NCBI GenBank assembly: GCA_015711695.1
Contig: MU158457.1
Location: 1,956-10,949, forward strand
Direction: 5' to 3'
Source of the DNA: Candidatus Geohydrothermomicrobium daggyaiense
GTDB lineage: Bacteria; Actinomycetota; Geothermincolia; Fen-727; JACVIW01
Length of the DNA stretch: 8,994 bases
In this document: positions 1 through 5,591 of the stretch, piece by piece
Position numbering within the stretch: position 1 is the stretch's first letter
Layout of the letters: each line of letters begins with the position of its first letter
Made by a program: the position numbers and the translations under genes
Notes under the pieces: model-generated
Told to the model about the DNA's origin: nothing
The model's input: the letters and a program-made list of their open reading frames with translations, nothing else
Databases searched by the model: none

Positions 1-99
1 TCAGAAGTTGACGTTAATCCTTTAATCCTTACTAAAGAAGGGGAACCGGTCGCTGTCGACGCCCTTGTGATACTTGCTAGCCATTCAGGCAAAGATTAA
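1..99 (+). CDS. ADP-forming acyl-CoA (acetate--CoA) ligase ATP-grasp domain, C-terminal end (partial)
   Basis: The window opens inside an open frame of 32 codons ending in TAA at 97-99. The translated piece contains EVDVNPLILTKEGEPVAVDA. That is the pattern that closes the ATP-grasp domain of ADP-forming acetyl/acyl-CoA synthetases (E-[LIV]-D-[LIV]-NPL followed by a short turn and a VAVDA strand). In that family the enzyme interconverts acyl-CoA + ADP + Pi and carboxylate + CoA + ATP, and the Asn and Asp of this segment lie at the nucleotide/metal site. Only the last strand and a short tail (LVILASHSGKD) are visible, so subunit arrangement (separate beta subunit or fused alpha-beta) and substrate cannot be told. 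Succinyl-CoA synthetase beta ends differently; another ATP-grasp ligase is the main alternative. The next gene starts 38 bases downstream on the same strand and may be cotranscribed. Confidence 0.72.
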   Translation, partial: SEVDVNPLILTKEGEPVAVDALVILASHSGKD

Positions 100-124
100 A
101 ACGCAGGCGCGATTCCTTCAATAA

Positions 125-130
125 AAAGGA
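125..130 (+). promoter_or_regulatory. Ribosome binding site for the TTG start at 137
   Basis: The bases AAAGGA lie 6 nt before the TTG at 137-139. No ATG or GTG in this frame gives a complete N-terminal membrane segment. The first in-frame ATG, at 221, would cut the helix off. The Shine-Dalgarno match therefore supports TTG as the start. Confidence 0.6.
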
Positions 131-136
131 AAGACC

Positions 137-823
137 TTGAAGAGAAAAGGTATAAAAGCTCTTGTTATTATCATTTTACCCCTCATCATAATTTGGGGAT
201 TGAGCGAAATAATAGTTCCCATGTTTGCGGTGCGTTACGTGCGGGAAGCCATTAGTAACAAATATCCTGGCATCGAGAATATCGTCATTAGCGTCAGGGC
301 ATTTCCGGCACTCAAACTTGCATTCCGGAAGTACGATAAGCTCAAAATTCACCTTGATGGTGCAAAACTCGAGGGATTTACATTCTCAATCCTTGAACTT
401 GAGTCCACGAGGTGGCCATACGGGGGATTTACCGCGGTTCTCTCAGAAGAAGAGATAAACCGCTTTTTCACTGTAGAAAGCACTAAACTGAAAGAAGGAA
501 AAGTCGCGCTTAAAGGCAATAGAAGCTATTTTGTGGGAAAGGTAAGAACATCGGTGGGTTATACAAGGGTGACAGCCAGCGGGAAACTCGAGCCGAGAGA
601 GGGAAGATTTATTTTTTTCATACCGGAGAATATTGAGATGGGGTCTGTCCAGCTCGGGCAAGAGTGGACTAGCTCCGTAAAAGGCGCGTTCGAGGAGGCT
701 CCTGTTTACGTGGTCAGAAAAGACTTGCCATACCGGATATCAACAATACAAATATCCGAAGATAAACTCGAGATAAGCGGTACCGTCGGACTTGACAAAA
801 TATTAACGCTTTCGAGGCAATAA
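137..823 (+). CDS. DUF2993/LmeA-family membrane-anchored, probable phospholipid-binding protein
   Basis: The protein has 228 residues. It begins with a basic MKRKG stretch and a hydrophobic helix (about residues 6-30), a non-cleaved signal anchor that leaves the rest outside the cytoplasmic membrane. The body matches the DUF2993 (LmeA-like) pattern. After the helix comes an amphipathic segment and YPGIENIVISVRAFPALKLA (about 43-62). Next is a K-Y-D-K-L motif and a beta-rich core, then a C-terminal LPYRISTIQISEDKLEISG segment like the family's closing strands. Mycobacterial LmeA binds phospholipids and supports lipoglycan mannosylation. The biochemical role here is unknown, but binding lipid in the envelope is a fair inference. 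It lies 37 bases after the acyl-CoA ligase. A spacer with several dyads separates it from the next gene, so it may be the last gene of its transcript. The TTG start is preceded by a Shine-Dalgarno sequence. Confidence 0.78.
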   Translation: MKRKGIKALVIIILPLIIIWGLSEIIVPMFAVRYVREAISNKYPGIENIVISVRAFPALKLAFRKYDKLKIHLDGAKLEGFTFSILELESTRWPYGGFTAVLSEEEINRFFTVESTKLKEGKVALKGNRSYFVGKVRTSVGYTRVTASGKLEPREGRFIFFIPENIEMGSVQLGQEWTSSVKGAFEEAPVYVVRKDLPYRISTIQISEDKLEISGTVGLDKILTLSRQ

Positions 824-847
824 ATAAAAATCCTCAGGAAAGATCCG

Positions 848-865
848 TGGTGTAAAATTACACCA
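848..865. repeat. 18-bp perfect dyad TGGTGTAA-AA-TTACACCA
   Basis: Two 8-base arms (848-855 and 858-865) are perfectly inverted around an AA centre, 24 bases after the DUF2993 stop. One half-site recurs as TTTACACCA at 941-949, the reverse complement of 848-856. The 2-nt centre is too small for a normal RNA hairpin loop and no T-run follows. It therefore looks more like a binding site for a dimeric regulator than a terminator. I do not recognise a named operator. Confidence 0.5.
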
Positions 866-893
866 AAAACGAGCGGCCATGGGGAAACAATCA

Positions 894-905
894 GCTGCTT
901 GCAGC
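894..905. repeat. 12-bp dyad GCTGC-TT-GCAGC
   Basis: Short perfect inverted repeat with a 2-nt centre, 28 bases after the 848-865 dyad and just upstream of the two TATAAT hexamers. It could be part of an operator cluster in front of the PP2C-like gene. On its own a 5-bp arm is not significant. Confidence 0.3.
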
Positions 906-911
906 AAACGC

Positions 912-929
912 TATAATTTGAATTATAAT
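912..929 (+). promoter_or_regulatory. Two overlapping TATAAT -10-like hexamers in a dyad, upstream of the PP2C-like gene
   Basis: TATAAT occurs at 912-917 and again at 924-929. The first lies inside a 16-bp dyad (TATAATT-TG-AATTATA, 912-927). Both have the perfect sigma70 -10 sequence and sit about 65-85 bases before the TTG start at 996, a normal leader length. No good -35 box lies 16-18 bp upstream (the best is TTGCAG at 899-904, 19 bp from the second hexamer). If real, the promoter may need an activator, possibly at the flanking dyads. The half-site TTTACACCA at 941-949 would lie just downstream of the start point. Confidence 0.42.
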
Positions 930-982
930 CAGACTTCTCTTTTACACCATTTCAAGAGTAAAAAATAATTTTTCGCAGTTAC

Positions 983-987
983 GGGAG
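983..987 (+). promoter_or_regulatory. Ribosome binding site for the TTG start at 996
   Basis: GGGAG lies 8 nt before the TTG at 996-998. The nearest in-frame ATG is at codon 22. Starting there would remove Asp18 of the first metal-binding motif, so TTG is preferred. Confidence 0.6.
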
Positions 988-995
988 ATTGTATT

Positions 996-2330
996 TTGAG
1001 CGCGGTAAGAAGGGGATCAGGAAACTATAACCCTGATAGGATACAGGACGAATCTTTCATGGTGTCGGATTTTATTGAGCGGAGAATTCCCGTTCCAGTA
1101 AAATCATTTCTCGCAATAGCGGACATACATACTCAGTCATTTCCCGCGGAAGATTTGAGTAGATCACTCATTGAAAAACTCTACGAAAATTTACAACCAG
1201 TGTCTCTCACAGAAGAAGAACTCAGAAGGGAAACAATGCACGAGCTCATTCTTTCGGCTTTTGAAAAGATCAATTCTTTTCTTGAGAAAAAAATAAACCA
1301 AACTAACAACGCATCCGCAGTTTACGCTTCCCTTACATTCGCGGTAGCAACAAGAAACGCCGCGTTCATAGGTCACGCTGGCAAAAACAGGATATTTCTT
1401 TTGCACGATGACAGGCTTTTCGACCTGACGCCGACAAAACCTCCTGAACAGGAGAAAATAGTAAACCAAACACCTCGTCTCTTTGATAACGCCGGTCAAA
1501 CAAGTAATGAAAAAGTCGCAGATAAACCGCTTTATCCAGAATCTGCGAAAAATTTTTCGGACCAGGAAAAATTTTATCCAGGCTACAACGAAGTCGCGCT
1601 ATCTTTTGGCGACATCCTGATAATCTGCTCGGATGGCATGTGCGATTCGGTAAAAGAGAAAGAAATAGCCAAAGTGTTCAAGTCATCTATAAACGTTGCG
1701 AGGGCATGCAACATTCTAGAAAGATTAGCCGCAAAAAAAAATCCGCAGTCGAGCGCAACCGTGGTTGCCTGGAAATATCATCCTGATAGCATCAAGAAGA
1801 CACGCGAAAAGCGCTCCATGCTAAAAATACGCAAACTCAGAAGAAAGCTCTACCACATCTCCACCATTATTGCTCTTTCTTTAGTGCTCCTTCTCATTTT
1901 CGCTCTCGGGTTTAGTATTGGATGGAGAATAACTGACGCGTTCAGAAAACCAAGCGAAGAAACCTCGAACCTCAAGGAAATTGAAAAGCGCCAAGAGATC
2001 ATCAAGACAAAACCGCCTGAAATAAGCCTGGATTCATCTAAACCCGCGCAGACCCAGAATATCTCGAGCCCTGAAACGGGAAATACGGTCACCATTACAA
2101 GAAACGGCGTCCAGGTTCGATCCGCCCCAGAAACTGAAGGAAAAATTCTCGGCTTTCTCGCTAAGGGAGAATCAGTTACTGTGATTGGAAGCGCAACCTC
2201 CTCCGATGGAAAAACCTGGTATAAGATAAGAGGTTACGTTCACGACCGAGAACAGAAAAAACTTATAGAAGGATATATCCGAAGCGATTTTACAAAAACA
2301 ACATTTGAGATAGAGAAACCCGGGTTTTGA
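996..2330 (+). CDS. PP2C-like (degenerate PPM) phosphatase domain, one TM helix, extracytoplasmic SH3b domain
   Basis: The protein has 444 residues in three parts. Residues about 5-262 follow the PPM/PP2C fold order. RIQDES (15-20) corresponds to the first motif and AIADIHT (40-46) stands where VADGMGG is expected. ASLTFAVATRNAAFIGHAGKNRIFLL (about 111-136) covers the GDSR strand but has GKN at 129-131. GDILIICSDGMCD (205-217) keeps the SDG metal aspartate. NPQSSATVV (249-257) replaces the usual DN-x-T motif. Asp18, Asp43 and Asp213 are thus kept, while the DGxGG glycines and the last metal Asp are lost. It may be weakly active or a pseudophosphatase. A very basic stretch (267-284) precedes one TM helix (about 288-310), placing the phosphatase part inside and the C terminus outside. 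Residues about 363-432 resemble a bacterial SH3 domain (VTITRNGVQVRSAP, then WYKI and GYIRSDF), a family that often binds cell-wall peptides. It converges on a tail-anchored protein gene. Confidence 0.75.
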   Translation: MSAVRRGSGNYNPDRIQDESFMVSDFIERRIPVPVKSFLAIADIHTQSFPAEDLSRSLIEKLYENLQPVSLTEEELRRETMHELILSAFEKINSFLEKKINQTNNASAVYASLTFAVATRNAAFIGHAGKNRIFLLHDDRLFDLTPTKPPEQEKIVNQTPRLFDNAGQTSNEKVADKPLYPESAKNFSDQEKFYPGYNEVALSFGDILIICSDGMCDSVKEKEIAKVFKSSINVARACNILERLAAKKNPQSSATVVAWKYHPDSIKKTREKRSMLKIRKLRRKLYHISTIIALSLVLLLIFALGFSIGWRITDAFRKPSEETSNLKEIEKRQEIIKTKPPEISLDSSKPAQTQNISSPETGNTVTITRNGVQVRSAPETEGKILGFLAKGESVTVIGSATSSDGKTWYKIRGYVHDREQKKLIEGYIRSDFTKTTFEIEKPGF

Positions 2331-2331
2331 T

Positions 2332-2353
2332 AACAAACAACTATTGATTTGTT
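2332..2353. terminator. Weak shared hairpin between convergent genes
   Basis: AACAAACAA at 2332-2340 can pair with TTG plus TTTGTT at 2344-2353, with one bulged base and a 3-nt loop. It lies between the plus-strand stop at 2328-2330 and the minus-strand stop at 2353-2355, where a two-way terminator would be expected. The stem is almost all A/T and no U-run follows on either strand, so termination here is uncertain. Confidence 0.25.
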
Positions 2354-2889
2354 CATAAGAAGAAAGCGACAATAGCGCCCGCTAACACCCCAGCAAACAA
2401 AACTGATAGGACTATGATAAGTGCAATTGAGATTCTTTGTCGGATTTCATTATCAGGGCGCATGAATTCAAGCTCCGCCATATCAATTCCCTTTGATGGT
2501 TTTTCGATCCTTGCAACTTCAACTCTGGTGGGAAAAATATTGCCAATTCCAATTGCTGGCATTGATGCCGCCGGCTGCTCTATCTTTTCGGGAGCAGAAC
2601 TTTGGGCATAATAATGAGAATCGTAAAAAAGCTTTGGATATTCAAGCGAATCCGTACTACCAGTTGGCTTAGCAGCCTCGCGGTTGGTTACCTTGTCAAT
2701 AACGGTTTCTACAGAACCATCGGTGCTTAATTCTTCCTGAGAATTCCTAGTATCAATGGTGTTTCCATCAACCTGTTTAAATGGCTCAACCTTGAAAGCG
2801 CTGTTTGACTTTTGAAATTCGGGAAAGATAGGCGTTTCGGCAATCTGTCCATCCGGGGTCATCCCGTTGCGCTTTTTCTCTTCATTCAT
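2353..2889 (-). CDS. Unrecognised tail-anchored membrane protein with a long disordered N-terminal region
   Basis: The protein has 178 residues from the ATG at 2889-2887. I chose this ATG because GGAGG (2899-2895) lies 5 nt before it; a TTG one codon upstream would be only 2 nt away. Residues 1-150 are polar, rich in Pro, Ser, Thr, Glu and Lys, contain no cysteine, and look disordered. A weak cluster YPKLFYDSHYY lies at about 84-94. A single hydrophobic helix (about 153-177) ends the protein directly at AFFL, with Arg150 and Arg152 just before it. This is a tail-anchored topology with the N-terminal region in the cytoplasm. I recognise no family. It is convergent with the PP2C-TM-SH3b gene (22 bases between stops) and divergent from the BtrH-like gene. 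A role as membrane-tethered adaptor or phosphorylation substrate for that neighbour is only a guess. Confidence 0.7.
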   Translation of the reverse strand: MNEEKKRNGMTPDGQIAETPIFPEFQKSNSAFKVEPFKQVDGNTIDTRNSQEELSTDGSVETVIDKVTNREAAKPTGSTDSLEYPKLFYDSHYYAQSSAPEKIEQPAASMPAIGIGNIFPTRVEVARIEKPSKGIDMAELEFMRPDNEIRQRISIALIIVLSVLFAGVLAGAIVAFFL

Positions 2890-2973
2890 CAAAACCTCCG
2901 GATTGGTAATGGAAAATTTCAGCAGGTTTACTTAAAAAACCCGATACAGGTTAAGCTGCCTCGACAAACTCAA

Positions 2974-2979
2974 ATTATA
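2974..2979 (-). promoter_or_regulatory. Candidate -10 box for the tail-anchored protein gene
   Basis: On the minus strand these bases read TATAAT, about 85 bases before the ATG at 2889. No convincing -35 lies 16-18 bp further upstream, so this is a position-supported guess. Confidence 0.3.
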
Positions 2980-3028
2980 CCCGATATACGCTTACTCAGG
3001 ATATTCAGGTTCAAGAAACCTTTGAGGT

Positions 3029-3044
3029 ATCAAAGGCCTTTGAT
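3029..3044. repeat. 16-bp perfect palindrome ATCAAAGGCCTTTGAT
   Basis: Perfect self-complementary sequence with no spacer, near the middle of the divergent promoter region. A fully symmetric site with no loop suits a dimeric DNA-binding protein better than an RNA hairpin. Its place between two divergent genes would let one regulator control both. No matching regulator gene is visible in the window. Confidence 0.42.
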
Positions 3045-3176
3045 TGAAACCATACCAGGATCAGGCATGTTCTATGCATGAAAAGCAGGCTAAGGTTAAG
3101 ATTATTCGAGAAAAATCCAGAATCAAGATGTCTTACCGACTGTTACTCTAAAATATAGCTTAGAGAGAAAAAAGAA

Positions 3177-3183
3177 GAGGAGG
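3177..3183 (+). promoter_or_regulatory. Strong ribosome binding site for the TTG start at 3190
   Basis: GAGGAGG lies 6 nt before the TTG at 3190-3192. The first in-frame ATG is at codon 36 and would remove the conserved HRxGGHC segment, so the TTG start is well supported. Confidence 0.8.
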
Positions 3184-3189
3184 ATTTAA

Positions 3190-4236
3190 TTGGCTCGTGT
3201 ACTGCTAAGTTTTCCGCACAGACCCGGAGGTCACTGCAGCAGCACCGCGCTGCGGGACATTCTCCGTTTTTATGGACATGAACTCACCGAAGAAATGGTC
3301 TTCGGTACCGGGGTGGGGCTTGGCTTTGTTTATTACAAGAATGACAGGATGAACCCTCCCGTTTATATTGGTGGACGTATCTTTAACCTCGAGGAGCATT
3401 TTACGAGACATTTCGGAATCGAAATGGAGGTAGTATCAGGAATTGAGGATGAGCGCGCATGGCTTGAAGTTAAAGCGATGATTGATTCCGGGACGCCCGT
3501 CATGGTGCACGCTGACGTTTATTATCTTGACTATCTTCGTGCCAAAATCCATTTCAGCGGCCACAGAATAGTTATTGTTGGATACGACGAGGAAAGGAAA
3601 ATAGCCTATATTGCCGATAACGACAGGGATAAGATCCAGGAATGCTCACTAGAGAGCCTCCGCAAAGCAAGGTCCGCCAGTTTTCTTCCCCAACCGGCTG
3701 ATAACACGTACTATCGATTCAAAATTCCTGATAATTTAAAGCCCCTGAAAGAAGCTATTATTCCTGCGCTTGGCAAAGTGGTGAAATATAATTTGAGGCT
3801 TCCTCCAGAAAAAAATGTGATAAGCCTTGACGGAGCATTCATGGTGAGGGGAATAGAAGGTGTGCGATACTTCGCGGACAATATGAATTGCTGGCCAGAC
3901 GAATTTGACCGGGAAAAGCTCGTGCTCCTTTGTAAAAACATTTACGTCAGCGCCGAAAAAGGTGGAACAGGTTACGGCGGCAACTTCAGGCGGATTTACG
4001 GCAGGTTTCTGCTCGAAGCATCCGGGGTGCTTAAGGAAACACGGCTGAAAGATATAGGCAACCATTTCATATCAATTGGAAATGATTGGTCGAAGATGTG
4101 CATGATATTCAAGACGCACTCAAACGAGCCAGAAAAAGCGATTGACCTTGCGCAACCGATAGCCTCCAAAATTTATTTTGAGGAACGCAGCGCTTTAGAA
4201 GCAATAGAGTCGATTCTTCCCAAACTAGAGGTATGA
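3190..4236 (+). CDS. BtrH N-terminal domain / DUF4872 protein (papain/C39-like thiol enzyme)
   Basis: The protein has 348 residues, with no signal peptide or membrane helix, so it is probably cytoplasmic. The N-terminal half matches the BtrH N-terminal domain. It has FPHRPGGHCSSTALRDIL (8-25), with a candidate nucleophile Cys16, then the Gly-rich FGTGVGLGF (38-46) and IGGR (60-63). GTPVMVHADVYYLDY follows at 101-115. HFSGHRIVIVGYDEE (121-135) holds the candidate His125, and IADND (141-145) the candidate Asp143. BtrH transfers an acyl group from an acyl-carrier protein to the aminoglycoside precursor in butirosin synthesis, and the fold resembles C39/papain-type cysteine enzymes. The second half matches DUF4872, with GTGYGGNFRRIYGRFLLEA at about 257-275. 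Substrate and reaction are not known; no antibiotic cluster surrounds it. It overlaps the rarA reading frame (stop TGA shares bases with an ATG), so the two are probably cotranscribed. Confidence 0.8.
   Translation: MARVLLSFPHRPGGHCSSTALRDILRFYGHELTEEMVFGTGVGLGFVYYKNDRMNPPVYIGGRIFNLEEHFTRHFGIEMEVVSGIEDERAWLEVKAMIDSGTPVMVHADVYYLDYLRAKIHFSGHRIVIVGYDEERKIAYIADNDRDKIQECSLESLRKARSASFLPQPADNTYYRFKIPDNLKPLKEAIIPALGKVVKYNLRLPPEKNVISLDGAFMVRGIEGVRYFADNMNCWPDEFDREKLVLLCKNIYVSAEKGGTGYGGNFRRIYGRFLLEASGVLKETRLKDIGNHFISIGNDWSKMCMIFKTHSNEPEKAIDLAQPIASKIYFEERSALEAIESILPKLEV
4228..4231 (+). promoter_or_regulatory. Ribosome binding site that decides the rarA start
   Basis: GAGG, inside the last codons of the BtrH-like gene, lies 7 nt before the ATG at 4239 but only 1 nt before the in-frame ATG at 4233. 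The downstream ATG gives MDLFDAM, which also matches the usual RarA N terminus. It is therefore the better start. Confidence 0.6.
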
Positions 4237-4238
4237 CC

Positions 4239-5564
4239 ATGGACCTCTTCGACGCTATGGGTGACGAATTTCAAAAAGGAACTCCATTAGCAGACCGAAT
4301 GAGACCACGAACACTTGACGAATTCGAGGGACAGGAGGAAATTGTGGGTCCGGGCCAACCCCTGAGGAAAGCCATTGAGGAGGACAGAATATCCTCAATG
4401 ATATTCTGGGGACCCCCGGGATCCGGTAAAACTACTTTGGCGCAGATTATTGCGAACTCCACGAGTTCCGATTTTGTGAGGTTCAGCGCCGTGACAGCCG
4501 GAGTCCCTGAATTAAGGAGAATAATAGAAGAAGCAAAAGATAGAAGAAAATTTAATAACATAAGCACAATATTATTTGTAGACGAAATCCACCGCTTTAA
4601 CAAGGCTCAGCAGGACGCGTTCCTCCCTCATGTTGAAGATGGTACCATCATACTCATTGGGGCTACCACCGAAAACCCATCATTTGAGGTCATTTCTCCT
4701 TTACTCTCAAGAGTGCGTGTCTATGTTCTCAAACGCCTCGAAATCCATCACCTGCGAAGAATACTCGAGCGCGCCATATCGAATAAAGAAAGAGGTCTTG
4801 GCTCTCTTAATCTTGACGTGGACAATGACGCGATTGACCTCATCATAAATATCGCAGACGGAGATGCACGGATCGCCCTTAATCTTCTTGAAATTTCGGC
4901 ATTTCTGGCAAACAAGGGTGCTGATAAACTCAAAATTGACGTGGAAATCGTGAAAAAAGCTGCTCAGGAAAAAACTCTTTTGTACGACAGAGCAGGTGAA
5001 GAGCATTTTAATTTAATCTCAGCGCTGCACAAGAGTCTGAGAGATTCAGACCCCGATGCGGGTCTTTACTGGCTCGGGAGAATGCTCGAGGCTGGCGAAG
5101 ACCCCTTATATATTGCAAGACGCCTCATCCGTTTTGCCTCGGAGGACGTAGGGAACGCCGACCCGCACGCCCTTGTCGTTGCAGTGGCGGCTATGCAGGC
5201 CTGCCACTTTATCGGTATGCCTGAGTGTGACCTTGCACTCGCCCAAGCTGTCACTTATCTTGCTACAGCCCCAAAAAGCAATTCCCTATACGCAGCATAC
5301 GGAGAAGTCAAAAAAGACATCAGGCAGTACGGGGCGCTTCCTGTTCCGCTGCTAATCAGAAACGCGCCAACAAGACTCATGAAGGAACTTGGATACGGAA
5401 AAGGCTACAAATACGCTCACGACTTTCCCGGACACATAGTCGAACAGAAACATATGCCCCCCCAGCTCGAGGGGAAACGATATTACAAACCAACTGACCA
5501 GGGTTATGAAAAGATTATTTCCGAGCGCCTGAAAAATTGGCGCAAGAAATTCGGTTTAGCCTGA
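4239..5564 (+). CDS. rarA: Replication-associated recombination protein A (AAA+ ATPase RarA/MgsA)
   Basis: The protein has 441 residues from the ATG at 4239, the usual size for bacterial RarA and its eukaryotic homologue WRNIP1/Mgs1. After the typical PLADRMRPRTLDEFEGQ opening (16-32) come Walker A GPPGSGKTT (58-66), Walker B ILFVDEIHRFNK (111-122; Asp115, Glu116), sensor 1 GATTENPSFEV (141-151) and the arginine finger in SR (Arg158). GDARIALNLLE follows for sensor 2. The C-terminal half is the tetramerisation/clamp-loader-like part with RFASEDVGNADP and YKYAHDFPGHIVEQ. The enzyme is an ATP-driven tetramer that acts at stalled replication forks and single-strand gaps. It sits directly after the BtrH-like gene with a 2-base gap between stop and chosen start, so translation is probably coupled. 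All key motifs are intact. The next gene converges from the right. Confidence 0.97.
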   Translation: MDLFDAMGDEFQKGTPLADRMRPRTLDEFEGQEEIVGPGQPLRKAIEEDRISSMIFWGPPGSGKTTLAQIIANSTSSDFVRFSAVTAGVPELRRIIEEAKDRRKFNNISTILFVDEIHRFNKAQQDAFLPHVEDGTIILIGATTENPSFEVISPLLSRVRVYVLKRLEIHHLRRILERAISNKERGLGSLNLDVDNDAIDLIINIADGDARIALNLLEISAFLANKGADKLKIDVEIVKKAAQEKTLLYDRAGEEHFNLISALHKSLRDSDPDAGLYWLGRMLEAGEDPLYIARRLIRFASEDVGNADPHALVVAVAAMQACHFIGMPECDLALAQAVTYLATAPKSNSLYAAYGEVKKDIRQYGALPVPLLIRNAPTRLMKELGYGKGYKYAHDFPGHIVEQKHMPPQLEGKRYYKPTDQGYEKIISERLKNWRKKFGLA

Positions 5565-5568
5565 CAAC

Positions 5569-5584
5569 GAAATTTCTAAATTTC
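5569..5584. terminator. Dyad GAAATTT-CT-AAATTTC between convergent rarA and acyl-CoA dehydrogenase genes
   Basis: Perfect 7-base arms around a CT centre lie in the 27 bases between the two convergent stops. The same bases can be read as the 8-mer AAATTTCT twice in tandem (5570-5577, 5578-5585). The position suits a two-way terminator. The very small loop and A/T-only pairing apart from one G-C make it weak. Confidence 0.3.
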
Positions 5585-5591
5585 TGCTTGC

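Larger units (their letters stand above)
2890..3189. other. 300-bp divergent intergenic region
   Basis: This spacer separates the tail-anchored gene (minus) from the BtrH-like gene (plus) and should hold promoters for both. It contains a minus-strand TATAAT (2979-2974) and a 16-bp palindrome (3029-3044). It also has a small inverted repeat AGGTT/AACCT (3007-3011 and 3017-3021), an inverted repeat CTCTAA/TTAGAG (3146-3151 and 3160-3165), and a strong plus-strand Shine-Dalgarno sequence at its right end. A plus-strand pair TCGACA (2961-2966) and TATACG (2985-2990), 18 bp apart, is a marginal promoter candidate. I see no small gene or RNA gene in it. Confidence 0.6.

Noticed and set aside
2812..3081. 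Plus-strand open frame running from inside the tail-anchored gene into the divergent spacer.
   Set aside because: It has no Shine-Dalgarno support, overlaps a better-supported gene, and its composition does not look like a protein.
3060..3180. TTCGAGA-like T-loop pattern near 3107, checked as a possible tRNA or small RNA.
   Set aside because: No acceptor stem, anticodon arm or matching T-stem can be formed around it.
368..5471. Eight CTCGAG hexamers (368, 587, 767, 2063, 3388, 4764, 5085, 5466), none in the right-hand 3.4 kb.
   Set aside because: Seven of the eight are in-frame Leu-Glu codon pairs in the plus-strand genes, so codon preference explains them without invoking a motif.
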